Shown here one piece after another: positions 1 through 5,086 of a stretch of 5,086 nt of DNA. The notes under the pieces were generated by a model that had not been told where the DNA came from, did no database searches, and worked only from the letters and a program-made list of their open reading frames with translations. Source of the stretch: a bacterium (GTDB lineage Bacteria > SM23-31 > JAUVVT01); the NCBI GenBank assembly GCA_030604505.1, contig JAUVVT010000196.1, positions 1 through 5,086 of the forward strand, given 5' to 3'. Both the position numbers and the translations under genes were made by a program. Positions within the stretch are counted from its first letter, which is position 1. Every line of letters begins with the position of its first letter.

Positions 1-2
1 CA

Positions 3-1235
3 TTTTTAATCCGCAGTGATATTCAATCGCAAGAAAGACAGGATGTTCTGCGAGCTGGTATTGCAAAGATAGATATAACACCTGAAAAACCGATTAAAAT
101 GTTTGGATACCGCGCGCGTAAAAACCTTTCCGAGGGCATCAATGACCCTCTGTATGCACGTGCTGTTGTATTCGAAAACAGTGGAAAACGGCTTGTTCTT
201 ATTTCTTCTGACTTGATAGGTTCTTATGGAGAAACATTTAAATATATGCAGGAAAATATTACTGAAGAATTTAACCTCAAGCCGGATGAACTTTTTTTAT
301 CAGGCATTCACACACATGCCGGTCCGACTTTGACTGTGGACAAGGAGAACGGTCATCCAAATAATCTGGAATATACGAAAAAGCTTAGAGAAAAATTAAT
401 TACTATAATACGTGATGCGATTAACAATATGACTACTGTTCATACGGGTGTTGGTATTGGTTACTCTCCTATTGGTTCAAATCGGCGTGAGATGCAGCGT
501 GATGGCTCAATAAAACTCGGGCGCAATCCATACGGTCCCACAGATAAAGAAGTTTTGGTGATGAAAATAGTTATACCGGATGGGCTCCCTGTAGGTGCAC
601 TATTTGATTATGCCACTCATGCAACATCATTGGGCGGTAAAAATCTGCTGATAAGCGGGGATGCTCTGAGACTCGCCGGGCAATTTGTAGAAAAGATACT
701 TGGTAGAGGAGTCATTTCTCCTATATTTGCAGGAGCCTCAGGCAATATAGATCCATGGTACAGGGTTCTTCCTGCATTCAATAACGAACCGGGATGGATA
801 CCTGAGCCTGTTTTTCTTGGGACGATGCTCGGCGAAGAAGTGGTAATTGTCTTCCGGAATATTAATAAAGTAGTTCCGGGTGGCGAAATTAAAACTTCCT
901 TCGCAACAATTAATTGTCCCCGTAAAAAGAGTGATGATGAAGCAGCCGAGCAGGAAGACACTTCCGTACCTGTTAATATAACTGCTGCACGTGTGGGAGA
1001 TGTCGCCTTTATAGGTATCAGCGTCGAAATGCTTGCCGAAGTCGGTATGGCTATAAAAGCAGGGTCACCTTACAAACATACATTTTTGATTACACACTGC
1101 AACGGAGCAAGCGGCTACCTTCCACCCGATTATCTATATAAAGAAGGGGGATATGAAATCAGGAGCACTCCATTTGCTCCGCAGGCAGCCGATATGGTTG
1201 TAAAAAAAGCACTCAAGATGCTTTATGAGCTGTAG
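3..1235 (+). CDS. Neutral/alkaline ceramidase-family hydrolase, single-domain form (5' end missing)
   Basis: The frame is open from the left edge, so the start lies outside the window. The ATG at 99 is not the true start: 32 in-frame codons before it encode the family's conserved opening (AGIAKIDITP, ending near 89). Seen: a zinc-site HTH in SGIHTHAGP (309-317), SNRRE (about 477-491), a second histidine in THATS (618-620), a glycine-rich GASGNIDPW (732-758), a glutamate in SVEML (1026-1028) and a tyrosine in GASGYLPP (1116-1118). These match the zinc ligands known for bacterial neutral ceramidase (two His, Glu, Tyr). The serine of the ceramidase GDVSPN motif is replaced: here it reads GNIDPW. 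True ceramidases exceed 600 residues and carry a C-terminal Ig-like domain. This protein stops at about 410 visible residues, after the catalytic domain, with tandem TAG stops (1233-1238). Family members are usually exported, but any signal peptide would be off-window. Family membership is firm. Ceramide as the substrate is doubtful; another amide or ester is possible. Confidence 0.9.
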   Translation, partial: FLIRSDIQSQERQDVLRAGIAKIDITPEKPIKMFGYRARKNLSEGINDPLYARAVVFENSGKRLVLISSDLIGSYGETFKYMQENITEEFNLKPDELFLSGIHTHAGPTLTVDKENGHPNNLEYTKKLREKLITIIRDAINNMTTVHTGVGIGYSPIGSNRREMQRDGSIKLGRNPYGPTDKEVLVMKIVIPDGLPVGALFDYATHATSLGGKNLLISGDALRLAGQFVEKILGRGVISPIFAGASGNIDPWYRVLPAFNNEPGWIPEPVFLGTMLGEEVVIVFRNINKVVPGGEIKTSFATINCPRKKSDDEAAEQEDTSVPVNITAARVGDVAFIGISVEMLAEVGMAIKAGSPYKHTFLITHCNGASGYLPPDYLYKEGGYEIRSTPFAPQAADMVVKKALKMLYEL

Positions 1236-1326
1236 TAGTTTTTTTATAATTTTGATAAAATAATAAAGCTCTATTAAAAATCAAATAATCAAAAAACGAA
1301 GTACTTAAAAAAATGTTTAAAAAACA
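1236..1326. other. A/T-rich gap between the ceramidase-like and radical SAM genes
   Basis: These 91 bases are almost entirely A/T. After the tandem stop there is a T-run (1239-1245) and a weak all-A/T inverted repeat (TTTTAT 1242-1247, ATAAAA 1255-1260). A TTGATA at 1252-1257 resembles a -35 box, but no good -10 box follows at normal spacing. I cannot decide whether the radical SAM gene has its own promoter or is read through from upstream. No Shine-Dalgarno sequence precedes 1327; the leader is A-rich. Confidence 0.4.
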
Positions 1327-2829
1327 ATGGGATATAAAATAGTTCTCACAATGGACAGGACAATGGCGAGTGATTACCACGGAAGTTTGTTCTATGGATT
1401 CAGTGCCTGTTTTCCCCAGGGAATATTACCGGACTGGTTTTTTTATCGTGCTTTTTGTCCGAACGGAAAGGCAAACCCGGACGGTTCATTGAGATTCGCA
1501 AACTGCGGCACAAGGAAGGTAGAATCCGCACTCTTAGATAATGGCTTTACAAAGAATGATATTATTCTCGCCCATCCTGACTATATCGATGAACTCGTTA
1601 CTGAAGATACAAAAATATTATCTATTTCCTCGAATGATCCGTTAGGAATTGGTCCTGCGACATCAACATTCACAAAGCTGTTTGGCGGTGAAGGACGTAT
1701 GGCTGTAAAATTGAGAGAGCTTCTTAATTCTCCTTCTATAAAACGGTATAAGCCAAGAATTTTTCTCGGCGGACCGGGAGCATGGCAGTTGAGAGTAAAT
1801 CCGGATAAAAGAAAGGAACTGGGTATTAACTGTGTCGTGGTAGGCGACGGCGAAATTACCGCACCTGATTTATTCAAGAAAGCATTAAATAATAAGGATA
1901 TTCCGAAATCTATAAACGGAATTACGCTTGACGGAGATAGGTTTTTCAAGATAAAGGGACCGACTATCACAGGTCTGATTGAAGCTACAAGGGGATGTGC
2001 AAGGAGCTGCAAATTTTGTGTTCCATCGCTAAAGAAGATTCGTTCAACACCTGTTTCGGTATTAAAGAACGAAGTAAAAATAAATCTGGAAGCCGGCCAA
2101 AGAGGTGTCATACTTCACGGCGAAGATATTTTTCTTTACCAGTCTGACGGTTTAAGGGTAAATGGTGATGCTGTTGTGAATCTTTTCAAAGAGATTTATA
2201 GTATACCCGGTGTAAAGTGGGTTTCTGCAAGCCATGCCTCCCTTTCATCTGCTTCAAGTTCACCTCGAACTGTAGAAAAAATATCAAAAACACTCGAACT
2301 CGGCACAAATCTCCATCCTACTAAGTCATTTCAAGTCGGTATAGAAACAGGCAGCCCTAAATTAATCAGTACGCATATGAAAGGAAAAGCGTATCCGTTT
2401 AAAGCGGAAGAATGGCCCGACGTAGTGAAAGACGGTTTTAAGATATTTACCGATAATCACATTATCCCCTGCTCTACCATAATCCTTGGTCTTCCGGGCG
2501 AAACAGACGACGACATTCAGAAAACTATAAACCTCGTAAAAGCGTTAAGACCATATAAAAGTGTAATAGTCCCTATTATATTTACAGCCATGCAGACTAC
2601 TAAGCTTGAAAATGAAAAGTCTATCCAAAAGGATGGACTCACACCGCTTCACTGGGAACTTATGCTGGCATCATGGGAGCATAATTTTTACTGGTTTCCA
2701 AGAATATATAAGACTTACGGAAGGGAAAATCCTTTGATATTAAAGACAGTCATACATACCATCATTAAATCGGGGAAATTTTATATTTTAAATAAAATAA
2801 GGAAGAAGATTAAAAATACTTCTTCTTAA
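1327..2829 (+). CDS. Radical SAM protein with N-terminal cobalamin-binding-like domain
   Basis: This is a complete 500-residue protein. The radical SAM cluster motif is RGCARSCKFC, with C224, C228 and C231 in the CxxxCxxC spacing that binds the 4Fe-4S cluster used to cleave S-adenosylmethionine. Other class hallmarks follow: GIETGSPKL at 338-346 and GLPGETDDD at 388-396. Residues about 80-185 look like the Rossmann-type B12-binding fold that precedes many such enzymes: ILSISS at 97-102, GIGPATS at 107-113, FLGGPGAW at 146-153 and VVVGDGE at 170-176. The cobalamin-ligating DxHxxG motif is absent, so B12 may bind without a protein histidine ligand, or not at all. The N-terminus (VLTMDRTMASDYHG, about 6-19) resembles a group of uncharacterised radical SAM proteins, as far as I recall. 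The C-terminus (about 486-500) is lysine-rich. The ATG at 1327 is chosen because it gives a natural N-terminus; no Shine-Dalgarno sequence precedes it and the leader is A-rich. The protein is likely cytoplasmic. The reaction is unknown; a methyltransferase or a carbon-skeleton chemistry is possible by family, but this is inference. Confidence 0.9.
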   Translation: MGYKIVLTMDRTMASDYHGSLFYGFSACFPQGILPDWFFYRAFCPNGKANPDGSLRFANCGTRKVESALLDNGFTKNDIILAHPDYIDELVTEDTKILSISSNDPLGIGPATSTFTKLFGGEGRMAVKLRELLNSPSIKRYKPRIFLGGPGAWQLRVNPDKRKELGINCVVVGDGEITAPDLFKKALNNKDIPKSINGITLDGDRFFKIKGPTITGLIEATRGCARSCKFCVPSLKKIRSTPVSVLKNEVKINLEAGQRGVILHGEDIFLYQSDGLRVNGDAVVNLFKEIYSIPGVKWVSASHASLSSASSSPRTVEKISKTLELGTNLHPTKSFQVGIETGSPKLISTHMKGKAYPFKAEEWPDVVKDGFKIFTDNHIIPCSTIILGLPGETDDDIQKTINLVKALRPYKSVIVPIIFTAMQTTKLENEKSIQKDGLTPLHWELMLASWEHNFYWFPRIYKTYGRENPLILKTVIHTIIKSGKFYILNKIRKKIKNTSS

Positions 2830-2831
2830 TA

Positions 2832-2899
2832 GAAAGTTTCTTTTCCGTCGGAGGCGGGTCCGCCTGCGGTGGAGGCTATTTCTTTTAAAAGAAAGTGTC
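2832..2899. repeat. 68-bp nested palindromic intergenic element
   Basis: The convergent gap is almost filled by one symmetrical structure. Outer imperfect inverted repeats are GAAAGTTTCTTTT (2832-2844) and AAAAGAAAGTGTC (2887-2899), matching at 11 of 13 positions. They enclose a GC-rich stem-loop (2844-2873). The right arm also forms a perfect 16-base palindrome, TTTCTTTTAAAAGAAA (2879-2894), and TTTCTTTT recurs directly at 2837 and 2879. The right end just touches the last base of the thyX stop codon. The core is far more GC-rich than its surroundings. This could be a dispersed palindromic repeat (REP- or MITE-like) or simply an elaborate terminator. Only one copy is visible here. Confidence 0.6.
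2844..2873 (+). terminator. Strong GC-rich stem-loop between convergent genes, probable terminator
   Basis: The inner arms AGGCGG (2852-2857) and CCGCCT (2860-2865) pair perfectly. After one G-G mismatch (2851/2866) the stem continues outward to T2844-A2873, with two G-T wobbles. The innermost G-C pair probably opens to give a four-base loop. On the plus strand, GGCTATTTCTTTT follows the stem, a fair though imperfect U-rich tail 15 bases after the radical SAM stop. On the minus strand the bases after the stem are A-rich (AAAAGAAAC), so it is a poor intrinsic terminator for thyX, though the stem could still stabilise that mRNA's 3' end. Confidence 0.55.
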
Positions 2900-3684
2900 T
2901 ATACTTTTCTGTAGTCGGTTTCTACAGCTTCGGTTCCGTCTTCTGCTTTTACAATTTTGTAATCACCGAAAATATTCGGTGCTTCTTTCTGCATCAGCTT
3001 CAGCATTTTTACAGCTACTTTTCTTATTTCCACATCAGCAGCTATATATCCTCGCAGTTCGATAAAATGTCTTAAAGCTCTTGCATTGGCTGTAACGAAT
3101 ATCTTTGTTTCGGTAGCATTCGGTAGAATACTCCTTGCAGTCTGACGGACTAACTTTTTCTTTAATGTAGAACTCAAATCCGGGTATCTTTCATTTACCT
3201 TGTCATTCAGTTTCTCGAGCATAAATTTATATTTTTCGATTATATCTTCCATACATTCGAGCCAAATATTATGAAGTTCTTCATCGGAACTTATCAGGTC
3301 AGGCTCAACAAAGTCGGTTTCTGACTCATCGACAAACCTCTGCGAGAGCTGGCTGTATCCCCATCCGGCGCGATGTCTAACGAGCTCGTGAGTAAAAGAC
3401 CTCGAGACACCGCATATAATAAAATTCCATACAGCATGTTCAAGAACACTGCCATGCCCTGATTTTAATAAATTTTCCAAATATTCTTTATTTGTCTTTC
3501 TACCCTGCTTTTTTCCAAATGACATATAGCAAATCCTTCCGGAAATTTCACAGAGTTTTTCTGACCCTATTTCAGTGTCTGTCTTCCAGCTAACATCGTT
3601 TTCGTCTAAAAATCTGTTAATCTCATCTGAATTGACTATCTGACTTCCGACAATATAAATCGTCGGTTCTTTAATAATTTTCAT
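2899..3684 (-). CDS. thyX: Flavin-dependent thymidylate synthase ThyX
   Basis: ThyX makes dTMP from dUMP in the cytoplasm, using methylenetetrahydrofolate as carbon donor and FAD with NAD(P)H as reductant; family members are homotetramers. This 261-residue protein is of usual length. Seen: GHGSVLEHA (76-84), a flavin/nucleotide-site block near the front of the fold; the signature region RHRAGWGYSQLSQRF (103-117); RSILPNATETK (184-194); and NARALRHFIELRG (200-212) followed by ADVEIR (216-221), the conserved C-terminal dUMP/FAD-binding helix. The classical motif RHRxxSxNxxSxR has 13 residues; here there are 14 between the first R and the last R (103-116), and the first serine is missing, although the serine nearest the final arginine (S114) and R116 are kept. 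The start is supported by AGGAG four bases upstream. The gene is divergent from the isomerase gene and convergent with the radical SAM gene, so it is probably monocistronic. No thyA is visible in the window. Confidence 0.96.
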   Translation of the reverse strand: MKIIKEPTIYIVGSQIVNSDEINRFLDENDVSWKTDTEIGSEKLCEISGRICYMSFGKKQGRKTNKEYLENLLKSGHGSVLEHAVWNFIICGVSRSFTHELVRHRAGWGYSQLSQRFVDESETDFVEPDLISSDEELHNIWLECMEDIIEKYKFMLEKLNDKVNERYPDLSSTLKKKLVRQTARSILPNATETKIFVTANARALRHFIELRGYIAADVEIRKVAVKMLKLMQKEAPNIFGDYKIVKAEDGTEAVETDYRKV

Positions 3685-3688
3685 TTTT

Positions 3689-3693
3689 CTCCT
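3689..3693 (-). promoter_or_regulatory. Ribosome binding site of thyX
   Basis: The minus strand reads AGGAG, then four A bases, then ATG (3684-3682). The short but workable spacing fixes the thyX start. Confidence 0.8.
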
Positions 3694-3847
3694 ATGATAA
3701 AAAAAAGTGACCTAAAATTTTTATAGTTTATTATATTTAATTTATTTTTTAATAAAGAGATGCAAATGTGTAAAAAATCCCAAATTTTTTAATAATAAAG
3801 TGTTTTTAAATTATGAATAATTATTAATTTTTCCAATAAAAAAATAA

Positions 3848-3886
3848 TTGACATATATTTAAAATTTAATTATTTTTAGATATAAT
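3848..3886 (+). promoter_or_regulatory. Candidate sigma-70-type promoter for the isomerase gene
   Basis: A perfect TTGACA lies at 3848-3853. Seventeen bases further is TATTTT (3871-3876, 4 of 6 matches to the -10 consensus). A perfect TATAAT lies at 3881-3886, but 27 bases from TTGACA, so it would need a different upstream element. Either choice leaves a leader of roughly 85-100 bases before the ATG at 3978. The exact -10 box is unresolved. Confidence 0.4.
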
Positions 3887-3967
3887 AATTTGCGAAATTA
3901 CAAATTTTCTCTTTTCTACCTAAATTCTATTTAAACTCAAAATTAATAAGACCACACATATAATAAC

Positions 3968-3972
3968 AGGAG
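3968..3972 (+). promoter_or_regulatory. Ribosome binding site of the isomerase-like gene
   Basis: AGGAG lies five bases before the ATG at 3978, which fixes this start. Confidence 0.8.
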
Positions 3973-3977
3973 CAAAA

Positions 3978-5086
3978 ATGAAAAAAATAACATTAGGTTT
4001 AATTGTGGGAAACCGCGGGTTTTTCCCGGATAAACTTGTTGAAGAAGGACGAAAAGATGTATTAAAATTTTTGGAAGACAAAGGTGTTGATGTAGTAACA
4101 TTAACACCAGGGGATACAAAGTTGGGTTCGGTCGAAACTCTTGACAATGCAAAAAAGTGTGCAAAGTTATTTAAAGAGCACCGGGACTGCATAGATGGGA
4201 TTCTGGTAATATTGCCTAACTTTGGCGATGAAAAAGGAGTTGCCAACACTATCAGATGGTCGGGTCTTGATGTTCCTGTTCTGATTCAGGCTTACCCTGA
4301 TAATGCAAACTTAATGTCCGTTGCCGACCGAAGAGACTCTCTTTGCGGAAAGATATCTGTCTGTAACAATCTAAATCAATATAATATCCCCTTTTCCCTT
4401 ACAACTTTACATACGGTTGAACTTTCAGACCAATTATTTCACGAGGATTTTGACTTATTCATAAGGACATGCAATATAATAAAAGGACTGCAGAACGTTA
4501 GAATAGGAGCGATTGGGGCAAGAACCGGCGCTTTTAATACGGTAAGATTCAGCGAAAAGATTTTAGAATCCGAAGGCATTTCTGTCGAAACCCTCGATTT
4601 ATCCGAGGTTTTTGGGCAGATAGAAAATCTAAAAGATGATGACAAAAAGGTTCTTGAAAAATTGAAAGGAATTAAAGAATACTGTGCTTCGCAGGATGTT
4701 ACAGATAAAGCATTTCTGAAGATGGCAAAGCTTGCTGCCGTTATTGACAGATTTATTGAAGAAAATGATTTAAATGCGTATGCTCTTCAATGCTGGACTT
4801 CAATTGAAGAATATTTTGGAATAGTTCCTTGCGGCGTAATGAGTTTATCTTCAAACACGTTTGTGCCGAGCGCCTGTGAAGTTGATATAACAGGTGCTCT
4901 CTCGATGTACATACTCCAGCTTGCATCCGATACACCAAGCGCAATGGCCGACTGGAATAACAGTTACGGTACTGATCCCGATAAAGTAGTATTATTTCAC
5001 TGCAGTAACTTCCCAAAACATTTTATGAAAGATATGGTGATGAAAGAGCAGAGCATAATAGCCGAATTTGTCGGTAAAGACAACGC
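3978..5086 (+). CDS. L-fucose/L-arabinose isomerase-like protein (3' end missing)
   Basis: An open frame of 369 codons starts at an ATG with a good ribosome binding site and runs off the right edge; family members are usually about 450-590 residues, so perhaps 100 or more are missing. Enzymes of this family interconvert aldoses and ketoses using a divalent metal, usually manganese, in the cytoplasm. Seen: an N-terminal Rossmann-like domain (LGLIVGNRGFFPD, about 6-18; LPNFGDEKG, 79-87; YPDNAN, 106-111), a second domain beginning RIGAIGARTGAF (175-186), and the start of the catalytic C-terminal part with CWTSIEEYFG, ACEVD (E301, D303) and ADWNN (D325). E301 and D325 are 24 residues apart, the same spacing I recall for the metal ligands E337 and D361 of E. 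coli FucI. H341 (FHCSN) could be another ligand, as in arabinose isomerases. The final ligand histidine would lie beyond the window. No sugar kinase, aldolase or transporter is visible, so the substrate (fucose, arabinose or another sugar such as a sulfosugar) cannot be named. It is divergent from thyX and probably has its own promoter. Confidence 0.86.
   Translation, partial: MKKITLGLIVGNRGFFPDKLVEEGRKDVLKFLEDKGVDVVTLTPGDTKLGSVETLDNAKKCAKLFKEHRDCIDGILVILPNFGDEKGVANTIRWSGLDVPVLIQAYPDNANLMSVADRRDSLCGKISVCNNLNQYNIPFSLTTLHTVELSDQLFHEDFDLFIRTCNIIKGLQNVRIGAIGARTGAFNTVRFSEKILESEGISVETLDLSEVFGQIENLKDDDKKVLEKLKGIKEYCASQDVTDKAFLKMAKLAAVIDRFIEENDLNAYALQCWTSIEEYFGIVPCGVMSLSSNTFVPSACEVDITGALSMYILQLASDTPSAMADWNNSYGTDPDKVVLFHCSNFPKHFMKDMVMKEQSIIAEFVGKDN

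Larger units (their letters stand above)
3685..3977. promoter_or_regulatory. Divergent A/T-rich promoter region between thyX and the isomerase gene
   Basis: This 293-base stretch has no plausible gene and is overwhelmingly A/T. It must hold the starts of both divergent transcripts. For thyX, the minus strand has TATAAT (plus-strand ATTATA at 3730-3735), about 45 bases before the ATG, but no good -35 box at normal spacing. For the plus-strand gene, see the separate TTGACA entry. Two inverted repeats are visible: TAAAAAAT/ATTTTTTA (3771-3791, five-base loop) and AATTTG/CAAATT (3887-3906, eight-base loop). In DNA this A/T-rich such repeats arise easily by chance. Confidence 0.5.

Noticed and set aside
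617..961. Minus-strand open frame opposite the ceramidase-like gene
   Set aside because: It lies wholly inside a gene with clear family motifs, and its translation resembles no family.
1239..1260. Possible intrinsic terminator after the ceramidase-like gene
   Set aside because: The only stem is six A/T pairs (1242-1247 with 1255-1260), too weak, and the T-run precedes it.
1581..2111. Long minus-strand open frame (176 codons) opposite the radical SAM gene
   Set aside because: The plus frame carries the full CxxxCxxC and B12-like motifs here. The minus frame is an antisense by-product with no recognisable domain.
2869..3075. Short plus-strand frame rich in Phe, Tyr and Ser over the thyX 3' end
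   Set aside because: It is antisense to conserved ThyX C-terminal sequence and has no ribosome binding site.
3771..3791. Inverted repeat TAAAAAAT/ATTTTTTA in the divergent intergenic region
   Set aside because: The arms are purely A/T in very A/T-rich DNA, so chance is the simplest explanation; it sits at neither gene's end.
3920..5016. Several minus-strand frames opposite the isomerase-like gene
   Set aside because: The plus strand is open throughout, with a ribosome binding site, and matches the sugar isomerase family.
1..5086. A connected new multi-gene system across the window
   Set aside because: The four genes differ in strand and belong to unrelated families, and no shared regulation or recurring partner is visible. 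Two genes are also cut by the window edges, so context is limited.

Overview
This is an AT-rich bacterial chromosome segment with four protein genes, two of them cut by the window edges. I see no RNA genes, CRISPR array, transposase or phage gene. Several things suggest an anaerobic or environmental member of the Bacteroidota/Chlorobiota/Ignavibacteria neighbourhood: very A/T-rich intergenic DNA, one start without a Shine-Dalgarno sequence behind an A-rich leader, ThyX rather than a visible ThyA, and a GC-rich palindrome in a convergent gap. This assignment is tentative, because nothing here is taxonomically diagnostic by itself.

Layout. (1) Positions 3-1235, plus strand: the 3' part of a single-domain protein of the neutral/alkaline ceramidase N-terminal family. 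Its zinc-site residues are kept, but the usual nucleophilic serine is not. (2) Positions 1327-2829, plus strand: a complete 500-residue radical SAM protein with an N-terminal cobalamin-binding-like region; substrate unknown. (3) Positions 2830-2898: a short convergent gap almost filled by a 68-bp nested palindromic element with a strong GC-rich stem-loop at its core. (4) Positions 2899-3684, minus strand: thyX, the flavin-dependent thymidylate synthase, with a signature motif one residue longer than the classical one. (5) Positions 3685-3977: a very A/T-rich divergent promoter region. (6) Positions 3978-5086, plus strand: the first 369 codons of an L-fucose/L-arabinose isomerase-like protein that runs off the right edge.

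The genes do not form an obvious pathway. The ceramidase-like and radical SAM genes are co-directional, 91 bases apart, and might share a transcript. thyX converges on them and diverges from the isomerase gene. Only thyX (dTMP synthesis) has a confident specific function. I find no convincing new multi-gene system. The items most worth checking are the 68-bp palindromic element, the altered catalytic motif in the ceramidase-like protein, the ThyX motif insertion and the orphan radical SAM enzyme.
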